Source of the DNA: an uncultured Mollicutes bacterium
GTDB taxonomy: Bacteria > Bacillota_I > Bacilli_A > RF39 > UBA660
Reading direction: 5' to 3'
Assembly (NCBI GenBank): GCA_900550145.1
Contig: URRF01000038.1
Span: 1 to 11,889, forward strand
Length of the DNA stretch: 11,889 nucleotides
This document shows, one piece after another, positions 6,105 through 11,889 of this stretch (position 1 is its first letter; each line of letters starts with the position of its first letter). The position numbers and the translations under genes are program-made. A model generated the notes under the pieces. The model saw only the letters and a list, made by a program, of their open reading frames with translations, did no database searches and had not been told where the DNA came from.

Positions 6105-7827
6105 TGTTCTCTCCTAACTTCGTAAATGCAACTTTACCAACTAATGTTTTAGGTAATTCTTTTACATATTCATATTCAGCTGGTATAGAATACTTTACTA
6201 TTGATTTTTTGCAATATTCTTTTATATCATTTCTTAATTCTTCTGTATCATCAAAGTTTTCTCTTAGTATAATATATGCTTTTGGAACTTGTTTTTTATA
6301 TGGATGAGGGATACCTACAACAGTACAAGTACTTACTGAAGGATGACTCATTATAACTTTTTCTACATACTGTGGATATATGTTGTAACCACTTGAAATA
6401 ATAATTCTCTTTAATCTTGATTTAAAGAACACAAGTCCTTCTTTATTCATACATCCAACATCTCCAGTATGTAACCAAATCTTTCCATCCGAGTGTCTTT
6501 TTAGCACTTTTTTTGTTTCCTCAGGATCATCTAAATATCTTTTCATAACAGTTGGTCCAGATATACAAATCTCTCCATCTTCATCATTATCTGCTTTTTC
6601 AAAGGTTCCAATTTTAACAATTTTATAAGACATATCAGGAAGTGGTATTCCAATACCTCCTTCCTTAAAGTAATATCTAGGAGTTAAACAAGACGCACCT
6701 GTACATTCTGTAAGACCATAACCAACTCTTATATTAGCACTTGAACCATGTAACTTTAAATACTCATCAACTTTATCTCTTAGTGTTTCATTTAATACGT
6801 CCCCACCACAAATAACATTGCAAACACTTTTTAAATAAGTTTTAGATTTTTCTTTACTATTTATTAATGCTTCATACATAGTAGGTACACCTGCTAAAAA
6901 TGCTGGTTTATTTTGTTTGATAAGTTTACTAAATTCTTTTGGTGAAAACCTTGGCACAAGTATTATACTCATTCCAGAAATAAGCTCTGTATGAACACAA
7001 ACACCTATACCAAACCCATGGAATATAGGCATAATAGTCAAAACACTATCACCAGCTTTAGCAGGATCAGTCATTTTAAAACATTGTGTTGCAAGTGCAT
7101 TAAAGCAAAGATTAGATAAAACTACGCCCTTGGCATCACCAGTAGTGCCACCACTATAAAGTATAACAGCATCATCATTATCTCTACCTTTATACCTAAA
7201 TTCACCATCAAAACTTTTTCCTAATTTATAAAATGTTTCCCATGAAATAACCTTTTTTGAATAATTTACTTTAGTACTTTTATTAGTAAGATTATAAATA
7301 GTACTTAAATATTTAGGCATCTTATTAGTTATTTTAGATACAATAACTTTTCTTAATTTTATATTTTCCATAACTTTTTCAATTTTAGGATATAACAAAT
7401 CTAAACATAAAATATATTCGCTATTACTTTTTTCTAGATAAAAAATTATCTCTTTTTCACTAGAAAGAGGGTGAATCATATTAGAAATAGCTCCAATCAT
7501 ATTTATAGCATAAAACATTATTATTGCATCTGGTGTATTAGGCATACATATAGTAACTCTATCTCCTCTTTTTACACCAATTGCTTTTAAACTCTTTGCA
7601 ATATCAACTATTTGAGAATTTAAATCTCTATAACTATAATGTTTTTTAAAATAAGTATAAGCTCTATAATCTGGATATTTTTTATATGCTTTATAGAATG
7701 CATCATACATAGAACCAGTTGGATATTCTAATTTAGGTGGAATATTATTACCATATAAATCATGCCATGGTTCTTTTTCATTATTATTTTCTTTAAATAT
7801 ACTTAAAATCTTGTTTAAAAAATTCAT
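6091..7827 (-). CDS. Long-chain fatty acid-CoA (or acyl-ACP) ligase, AMP-forming
   Basis: An ANL-superfamily adenylating enzyme that activates a carboxylic acid, most likely a fatty acid, to acyl-AMP and then to a thioester. The 578 residues carry all core motifs: the phosphate loop YSGGTTGDAKG (224-234), GYGLTEC (369-375), HTGD (453-456), the hinge RLKRII (471-476), SGYNIYP (479-485), and the catalytic Lys565 in LPKTLVGKV. It starts with ATG (7825-7827) after GAGGAAG on the minus strand and overlaps the upstream PlsC stop as ATGA. Two acyltransferase genes flank it, so the activated acyl group is probably passed straight to lysophospholipid. The arrangement resembles a split version of the E. 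coli Aas protein, in which a PlsC domain and an acyl-ACP synthetase domain are one chain. Whether the acceptor is CoA or ACP cannot be read from the sequence. Confidence 0.9.
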   Translation of the reverse strand: MNFLNKILSIFKENNNEKEPWHDLYGNNIPPKLEYPTGSMYDAFYKAYKKYPDYRAYTYFKKHYSYRDLNSQIVDIAKSLKAIGVKRGDRVTICMPNTPDAIIMFYAINMIGAISNMIHPLSSEKEIIFYLEKSNSEYILCLDLLYPKIEKVMENIKLRKVIVSKITNKMPKYLSTIYNLTNKSTKVNYSKKVISWETFYKLGKSFDGEFRYKGRDNDDAVILYSGGTTGDAKGVVLSNLCFNALATQCFKMTDPAKAGDSVLTIMPIFHGFGIGVCVHTELISGMSIILVPRFSPKEFSKLIKQNKPAFLAGVPTMYEALINSKEKSKTYLKSVCNVICGGDVLNETLRDKVDEYLKLHGSSANIRVGYGLTECTGASCLTPRYYFKEGGIGIPLPDMSYKIVKIGTFEKADNDEDGEICISGPTVMKRYLDDPEETKKVLKRHSDGKIWLHTGDVGCMNKEGLVFFKSRLKRIIISSGYNIYPQYVEKVIMSHPSVSTCTVVGIPHPYKKQVPKAYIILRENFDDTEELRNDIKEYCKKSIVKYSIPAEYEYVKELPKTLVGKVAFTKLGENNGKK

Positions 7828-8408
7828 AATACTTCCTCGCTATTCTTAATTATCATTGTTTTTACTTTTTTCATCAATATATCATTTTCCTTTTTCAAAT
7901 CACTTGATACATTATATGGTTTGCCATATTCAATTTTAACACTTTTCTTTAAAAACTTATATTTATGTGTTATAGAAAATGGCACAATTTTACTATTTGT
8001 TTCATAAGCCATTTTAACTGCACCAAATTTAAAATTCATTACTATATCGTCTGTTTTATTTATAGTTCCCTCAGGAAATATTCCAACAACTAAATCATTA
8101 TTTAAAACATCAATTCCTTTATACAAACTGTTTTTATCCTTAATTTTTCTATTTACTGGTATTATACCAAGTCCTTTAAATATTGGCTTTTTTATACCTT
8201 TATACAAACTATCTTTAGCAAAATAATGTACACACCTTTTAGTACCATATGCTACTAAAAGAGGATCTAAATAACTTGTATGATTTCCTGCTAAAATAAC
8301 TCTTCCTTCTTTTGGAATAAATTCTTTACCTATAATAGTAGGTCTATATAACTTTATAAATATTGCAAGAATTGGTCTAGTAATTTTATAAAATATTGGA
8401 TCTTTCAT
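7824..8408 (-). CDS. plsC: 1-acyl-sn-glycerol-3-phosphate acyltransferase (PlsC family), compact
   Basis: A 194-residue PlsC of ordinary compact length. Visible are the catalytic NHTSYLD (42-48; H43 and D48), IPVNR (83-87), and FPEGTIN (111-117), in which the Arg that usually follows PEGT is replaced by Ile; then FKFGAVKMAYETNSKIVPFSIT (126-147). The likely role is making phosphatidic acid from 1-acyl-glycerol-3-phosphate, or remodelling lysolipids with acyl groups supplied by the ligase downstream. The ATG (8406-8408) has a strong AGGAGG on the minus strand (8412-8419 region). It is the first gene of the operon, directly behind a near-consensus promoter. It is a paralogue of the longer PlsC at the far end of the operon. 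The gene symbol is at family level. Confidence 0.88.
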   Translation of the reverse strand: MKDPIFYKITRPILAIFIKLYRPTIIGKEFIPKEGRVILAGNHTSYLDPLLVAYGTKRCVHYFAKDSLYKGIKKPIFKGLGIIPVNRKIKDKNSLYKGIDVLNNDLVVGIFPEGTINKTDDIVMNFKFGAVKMAYETNSKIVPFSITHKYKFLKKSVKIEYGKPYNVSSDLKKENDILMKKVKTMIIKNSEEVL

Positions 8409-8429
8409 TTATCCTCCTCTAACTACTAA

Positions 8430-8458
8430 ATTATATAACAAAAAACAAAAATGTACAA
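8430..8458 (-). promoter_or_regulatory. Sigma-A-type promoter of the minus-strand lipid operon
   Basis: Read on the minus strand: -35 TTGTAC (8458-8453), a 17-base spacer and a perfect -10 TATAAT (8435-8430), 22 bases before the start codon. It is divergent from the promoter of the pilin/HerA operon within the 149-base intergenic region 8409-8557. Confidence 0.75.
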
Positions 8459-8506
8459 ACACCATAATATAATACTTTCATAATATATTTTTAATGAATC
8501 ATTTGT

Positions 8507-8536
8507 CTTTTTATTTTAATTTTTTCATGCTATAAT
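8507..8536 (+). promoter_or_regulatory. Extended -10 promoter of the pilin-DUF2207-HerA operon
   Basis: TG-C-TATAAT (8528-8536) is an extended -10 with a consensus hexamer. No good -35 is present; CTTTTT at 8507-8512 gives an 18-base spacer but is poor. The leader is about 15-20 bases and contains AAGGAGGA (8547-8554) before the ATG at 8558. It does not share the cassette seen at 4121-4194 and 11813-11889. Confidence 0.6.
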
Positions 8537-8557
8537 TATTTATGATAAGGAGGAGTT

Positions 8558-8971
8558 ATGAAAAAGAATGCTTTTACACTAGTGGAACTTATAACGGTTA
8601 TTGCAATATTAGCAGTTATAACAATAATATTCATTCCAAATACAGCAAAAATATTAAAAGAAAATAGTACAAAAGTTTATAAAGTTAAAGAAAAACAATT
8701 GATAGAATCTGCAAAAGATTATGTTGAATTTGATAAGGATTTTGTTCCACCAACTGATACAGATCCAGTAAAATATATAAATATAAACACACTTATATCA
8801 AAAAATTATATAGATAAAATATTAGAAAATAAAACTGGAAATGAATGTAGTGGTGTTGTAAAAGTAAGCTTAAATTCCATAGCAGGTTATGATTATGATG
8901 CATGTATAATATGCAGTGAATATAAAACAGATAAAAGTTTTTGTACGAGTGAAATATTAGCAAGCAATTAG
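8558..8971 (+). CDS. Small prepilin-like protein (type II secretion/pseudopilin N-terminal motif)
   Basis: A 137-residue protein with a class III prepilin signal: MKKN, then A5-FTLVE with E10 at mature position 5, then a hydrophobic helix (6-26). As in the LRR protein at 4202-5257, the residue before the cleavage point is Ala. The following helix (ESAKDYV, 50-56) and the C-terminal domain with four Cys (97, 116, 119, 129) correspond in layout to residues 29-125 of that protein, so the two are probably homologous, one with and one without LRRs. It is the first gene of an operon: the stop TAG at 8969-8971 is ten bases before the next ATG. It could be a pseudopilin, a competence-type pilin or a membrane-anchored surface protein. 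No assembly genes are visible. Confidence 0.8.
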   Translation: MKKNAFTLVELITVIAILAVITIIFIPNTAKILKENSTKVYKVKEKQLIESAKDYVEFDKDFVPPTDTDPVKYININTLISKNYIDKILENKTGNECSGVVKVSLNSIAGYDYDACIICSEYKTDKSFCTSEILASN

Positions 8972-8981
8972 GGGCGTAGCA

Positions 8982-9992
8982 ATGAAATTAATTATTTTAG
9001 CAAGTTTATTATTAGTTATAGTTTTATCTGATCCAGTAAAAATATCAATTACTATATTTTTTTCAATATTGTGGTTTATATATACAATTTATTACATAAT
9101 TAAATTAAATAAAGCAAAAGAAAAAGCAATTAAAACAAATAACATAAGAAAAAATCCACCTAATAATAATTATCCTGCTTATATAAGGTTTTTATATAGT
9201 AAAAAATTAGATTATAAAGTATTTATAAGTTCAATAATTGAACTTATGCTAAAGGGTTCAATATCTTTGATTAGATATAATAAAAATGATTATTATTTTA
9301 TTGATAATAAAGTAAGTGATGAGAAATTAAGTAAAAGTGAAGAAAAACTAAAAAGAATATTATTTTTTAATATAGGTGATAATGATAAATTATCAATTAA
9401 AAGATTGACATATAATGCAAAACATAATAGTGGATTCTTTTATAATATATATAAAGATTGGATGCATACATTTAATTACGAAGCAACTGCTAATAAATAT
9501 TATAGTTCTATAAAACCCACTGTTGATAATGGTTTATTTTACTTTGTATCGTCTATGATAATAGCAATTTATAATCTGTTTTTTACTAAATATTTAATTC
9601 TATCTTTAATAATATTTGTAGTAACATCTTATTTAATAGTAACTGTTGATAATTCAGCAAAAAGAGAAGAAGGTGCAAAAGAAGAGTATATTGAATGGTT
9701 AGAATTTAAAAACTACTTAAAAGATGAAAACAATGATATGAATTTATTAGATATAAACACTTTAGAAACATATGCAACCTATGCATATGTAATTGATGAA
9801 TATGATAATTTTACAAAAATACTTGATAAAAAGTACAATACAGATAATGAAATCTTTAAAAACAGCGTACTACTTTCTACAATGGTATTAAGAATATTTG
9901 ATGATTTGGAAAAAGAAATAAAAGATAGTATCCACATTGCTGAATTTAAAAGCATAGTATTATTTGCTAGAAATAAGGGAAGAAGGTTATAA
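8982..9992 (+). CDS. Membrane protein resembling the DUF2207 C-terminal region
   Basis: A 336-residue protein of unknown function. It has two N-terminal hydrophobic segments (about 3-16 and 19-41), a cytoplasmic-looking stretch with PAYIRFLY (65-72) and a small helical domain containing MLKGSISLI (89-97), then two further membrane helices (about 184-222) and a charged C-terminal part. WLEFKNYLKD (239-248) followed by YATYAYVI (264-271) resembles the gFkxYLxd...YLPYAxalg ending of DUF2207 (YciQ-type) proteins, and the order membrane helices, small domain, paired helices, tail also fits. The large N-terminal extracellular DUF2207 domain is absent. The ribosome binding site is weak (GGGGC at 8971-8975), suggesting coupling to the pilin gene. 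The stop (9990-9992) is one base from the HerA start. The family assignment is from pattern memory and is moderate. Confidence 0.55.
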   Translation: MKLIILASLLLVIVLSDPVKISITIFFSILWFIYTIYYIIKLNKAKEKAIKTNNIRKNPPNNNYPAYIRFLYSKKLDYKVFISSIIELMLKGSISLIRYNKNDYYFIDNKVSDEKLSKSEEKLKRILFFNIGDNDKLSIKRLTYNAKHNSGFFYNIYKDWMHTFNYEATANKYYSSIKPTVDNGLFYFVSSMIIAIYNLFFTKYLILSLIIFVVTSYLIVTVDNSAKREEGAKEEYIEWLEFKNYLKDENNDMNLLDINTLETYATYAYVIDEYDNFTKILDKKYNTDNEIFKNSVLLSTMVLRIFDDLEKEIKDSIHIAEFKSIVLFARNKGRRL

Positions 9993-9993
9993 A

Positions 9994-11748
9994 ATGATAG
10001 GAAAAGTAATTGAAATAGGAAAAAATGAAGTGGTTGTTGAACTAACACTTGATGATGCACAAAAAAGAAATATTGTTAATTTCCATGTTGCATTTGATTT
10101 AGAAAATTCAACTGTAATAGGTGAAATTATGAAAATCGATAAAAATAATGCAATAATCAATTTATTAGGTGAAATAGTATCTGGTAAATTTATTCCAGGT
10201 ATTTCTAAAAAACCATATTTTATGTTACCATGCAGAATAATTACTAAAGAAGAACTTCCTATAATAGTTGGAAATACTAATGAAAGAAGTGTATATATAG
10301 GAAGATTAATGCAATATAATGGATATCAAATATTTGCAAAAGTAAACGATTTATTCAGTAATCATTTTGCAATATTAGGTAATACAGGTAGTGGTAAATC
10401 TCATGGACTTGCAAGAATTATTCAAAATTTATTTATAAACCCTGATGGTATTCCGAAAAACGCAAATTTCTTTTTATTTGATGCATATGGAGAATATCAT
10501 ACTGCATTTAGAAATTTAAATACAGATGCCAAAACAAGTTTAAAAATTTACACTACAAAAGTAGATAAATTCCAAGATGCAAATACAGAACTTTTAAAAA
10601 TACCACTATGGTTATTAGATGTAGATGACTATGCATTATTACTTAATGCAACAAAATCAACACAACTTCCAATCATAGAAAAAGCATTAAAATTAGTAAG
10701 CATATTCTCACGTAGTGAAGAAGAAATAATAACATATAAAAACGATATAATAGCAAGAGCACTTACAGAATTATTATATAGCGGTGGAACTCCATCACAA
10801 ATAAGAGATCAAATATTTGCAGTATTAACCACTTTTAATACAAAAGAATTAAACTTAGACAGTAAAGTAGTTGTGCCTGGCTGGACAAGACCATTAAGAC
10901 AATGTTTAATAATAGATAAAGATGGTAAATTACCTGAAATGCAACTTATTGGAGAATACTTTAATTCGTTTATAAAAGAGGGATTAGAATTAAGTTTACC
11001 AGATGGTACCTATCCATATACACTAGAACACTTAAATCAAGCATTTGATTTTGCATTAATATCAGAAGGTATATTAAAAAGTGATGCAGTATATGATGAA
11101 AATCATGTACTAAAAGTTAGATTAGAATCTTTAATAAATGGAGATTATAAAAATTACTTTGATGTAGATAAATTTATTACTAAAGAAGAATACATTAAAA
11201 GTTTAGTAACAACAGTTAATGGAAAAGTACAAATTATAGACTTTAACATAAGTTATGTGGATGATAGATTTGCGAAAGTTTTAGTAAAAATCATATCAAA
11301 ACAACTATTTGAATATTCTCTTATATTAGAAAATAGAACATCATTTCCAGTACACATATTACTTGAAGAAGCACATAGATATGTTCAAAATGATGATGAT
11401 ATAAATATTCTTGGCTATAATATATTTGAAAGAATAACAAAAGAAGGAAGAAAATATGGAGTAATACTTGGTATGATAAGTCAAAGACCATCCGAAATAA
11501 GTGAAACAGCAATAAGCCAATGTAATAATTTCTTAGTATTTAGAATGCAACATCCAAGAGATCTAGAATATATTAGAGAAATGGTACCAAATATAACAGA
11601 AGAAATAGTAAGCAAGTTTAAAATATTACAACCAGGTAACTGCATGGCATTTGGTTCTGCATTTAAACTACCACTTCAAATAAAATTGGATATGCCAAAT
11701 CCAACACCATTAAGTCAAAATATAGATGTAGGAACTTGTTGGTATTAA
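9994..11748 (+). CDS. HerA/DUF87-type ATP-binding DNA translocase
   Basis: A 584-residue hexameric-type FtsK/HerA-family ATPase. Residues 1-90 form a beta-rich HAS-barrel-like domain (KVIEIGKNEVVVEL, TVIGEIMKIDKNNAIINLLGEI). Then come Walker A GNTGSGKS (129-136), FFLFDAYGEY (159-168), a helical insertion, Walker B HILLEEAHRY (454-463) with the catalytic Glu, and the sensor/arginine-finger region GMISQRP (493-499). The C-terminal NPTPL stretch also resembles HerA proteins. A TTG at 9964 is in frame, but the ATG at 9994 has GAAGG (9982-9986) at good spacing, one base after the previous stop. HerA proteins usually partner a nuclease (NurA) in end resection, or SIR2/nuclease effectors in phage defence. 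No nuclease is in this operon; its neighbours are a membrane protein and a pilin-like protein. DNA pumping is inferred from the family. Confidence 0.85.
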   Translation: MIGKVIEIGKNEVVVELTLDDAQKRNIVNFHVAFDLENSTVIGEIMKIDKNNAIINLLGEIVSGKFIPGISKKPYFMLPCRIITKEELPIIVGNTNERSVYIGRLMQYNGYQIFAKVNDLFSNHFAILGNTGSGKSHGLARIIQNLFINPDGIPKNANFFLFDAYGEYHTAFRNLNTDAKTSLKIYTTKVDKFQDANTELLKIPLWLLDVDDYALLLNATKSTQLPIIEKALKLVSIFSRSEEEIITYKNDIIARALTELLYSGGTPSQIRDQIFAVLTTFNTKELNLDSKVVVPGWTRPLRQCLIIDKDGKLPEMQLIGEYFNSFIKEGLELSLPDGTYPYTLEHLNQAFDFALISEGILKSDAVYDENHVLKVRLESLINGDYKNYFDVDKFITKEEYIKSLVTTVNGKVQIIDFNISYVDDRFAKVLVKIISKQLFEYSLILENRTSFPVHILLEEAHRYVQNDDDINILGYNIFERITKEGRKYGVILGMISQRPSEISETAISQCNNFLVFRMQHPRDLEYIREMVPNITEEIVSKFKILQPGNCMAFGSAFKLPLQIKLDMPNPTPLSQNIDVGTCWY

Positions 11749-11771
11749 TGCTTATTTAAAGAAGAGAACCC

Positions 11772-11806
11772 AACTATAAAACTTTAATTAGTTTTGTAGT
11801 TTTTTT
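11772..11806 (+). terminator. Intrinsic terminator of the pilin-DUF2207-HerA operon
   Basis: AACTATAAAAC (11772-11782) pairs with GTTTTGTAGTT (11791-11801) over 11 bases with a single T-G wobble. The loop is TTTAATTA and a T run extends to 11806. It begins 23 bases after the HerA stop and insulates the cassette promoter that follows. Confidence 0.85.
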
Positions 11807-11812
11807 GTGTTA

Positions 11813-11889
11813 AAAAGAGCAATTTTTCTCTTGACAAACATAGGGGGGGGGGGGGGATATAATAGATATATAGTATAAATAGAAGGAGA
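11813..11889 (+). promoter_or_regulatory. Promoter/leader cassette, copy 2, with G14 spacer (candidate phase-variable promoter)
   Basis: Perfect -35 TTGACA (11831-11836) and perfect -10 TATAAT (11858-11863) are separated by 21 bases made of six bases, 14 G and one A. Bases 11858-11889 are identical to 4163-4194, and 11813-11838 match 4121-4146 at 22 of 26 positions. The ribosome binding site AAGGAG (11883-11888) is present, so a gene should start about 8-10 bases beyond the window. With 10 or 11 G the spacer would be the optimal 17 or 18; the observed length predicts weak expression in this molecule. Confidence 0.85.
11843..11856 (+). repeat. Homopolymer tract of 14 G
   Basis: An unbroken G14 between the -35 and -10 boxes, in surroundings with GC of roughly 20-30%. 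Such a tract is a hot spot for strand slippage during replication. The exact length in an assembly is uncertain because homopolymers are error-prone in sequencing. Confidence 0.95.

Noticed and set aside
4202..8971. A complete type IV pilus or type II secretion locus
   Set aside because: Two proteins have prepilin-type N-termini, but no assembly ATPase, inner-membrane platform protein or prepilin peptidase is present in the window.
9964..9993. TTG at 9964 as the HerA start
   Set aside because: It is inside the preceding gene; the ATG at 9994 has GAAGG at proper distance and starts the HAS-barrel domain cleanly.
11843..11856. G14 tract as primarily a G-quadruplex regulator
   Set aside because: It could form one, but its position exactly between -35 and -10 and the interrupted sister copy are better explained by spacing and slippage.

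Overview
The window is a very AT-rich piece of a low-GC Gram-positive chromosome. TGA serves as a genuine stop (rsmD-upstream ORF, murG, the short PlsC) and no gene needs TGA as Trp, so the code is standard (table 11) rather than the Mycoplasma code. Peptidoglycan and divisome genes are present, so the cell is walled. Gene content and composition fit an uncultured gut Bacilli/Mollicutes-adjacent lineage of the RF39 or Erysipelotrichia-like kind; this placement is inferred, not proven.

Layout. (1) Bases 1-~650: the C-terminal half of a phi29-gp16-like phage DNA-packaging ATPase, open at the window edge and clearly richer in GC (about 38% over the first 300 bases by hand count) than what follows (17% over 661-720). 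It abuts abruptly the 3' remnant of a short YlbF-like gene. (2) 860-4112: a tightly packed operon rsmD-murG-murB-divIB(ftsQ), covering rRNA methylation, lipid II synthesis and septum assembly, closed by a terminator. (3) 4113-5284: a self-contained surface-protein unit with a strong promoter, a prepilin-type N-terminus fused to BspA-like leucine-rich repeats, and a bidirectional terminator. (4) 8458-5283, minus strand: a three-gene lipid operon (short PlsC, fatty-acyl-CoA/ACP ligase, long PlsC) with 4- and 14-base overlaps and a near-consensus promoter. (5) 8531-11806: a second operon with a small prepilin-like protein, a DUF2207-C-like membrane protein and a HerA/DUF87 ATPase, closed by a terminator. 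(6) 11813-11889: a second copy of the promoter/leader cassette found at 4121-4194, running off the window.

The most notable signal is that promoter cassette. The two copies share 32 identical bases from the -10 box to the ribosome binding site, plus a conserved block upstream that includes the -35 box. In the second copy the -35/-10 spacer carries an uninterrupted run of 14 G, giving a 21-base spacer. In the first copy the run is broken by other bases and the spacer is 18. This is the architecture expected of a promoter that switches phase by slippage of a homopolymer, here attached to a family of pilin-like/LRR surface proteins. The gene after the second copy lies outside the window, so its identity is a prediction.
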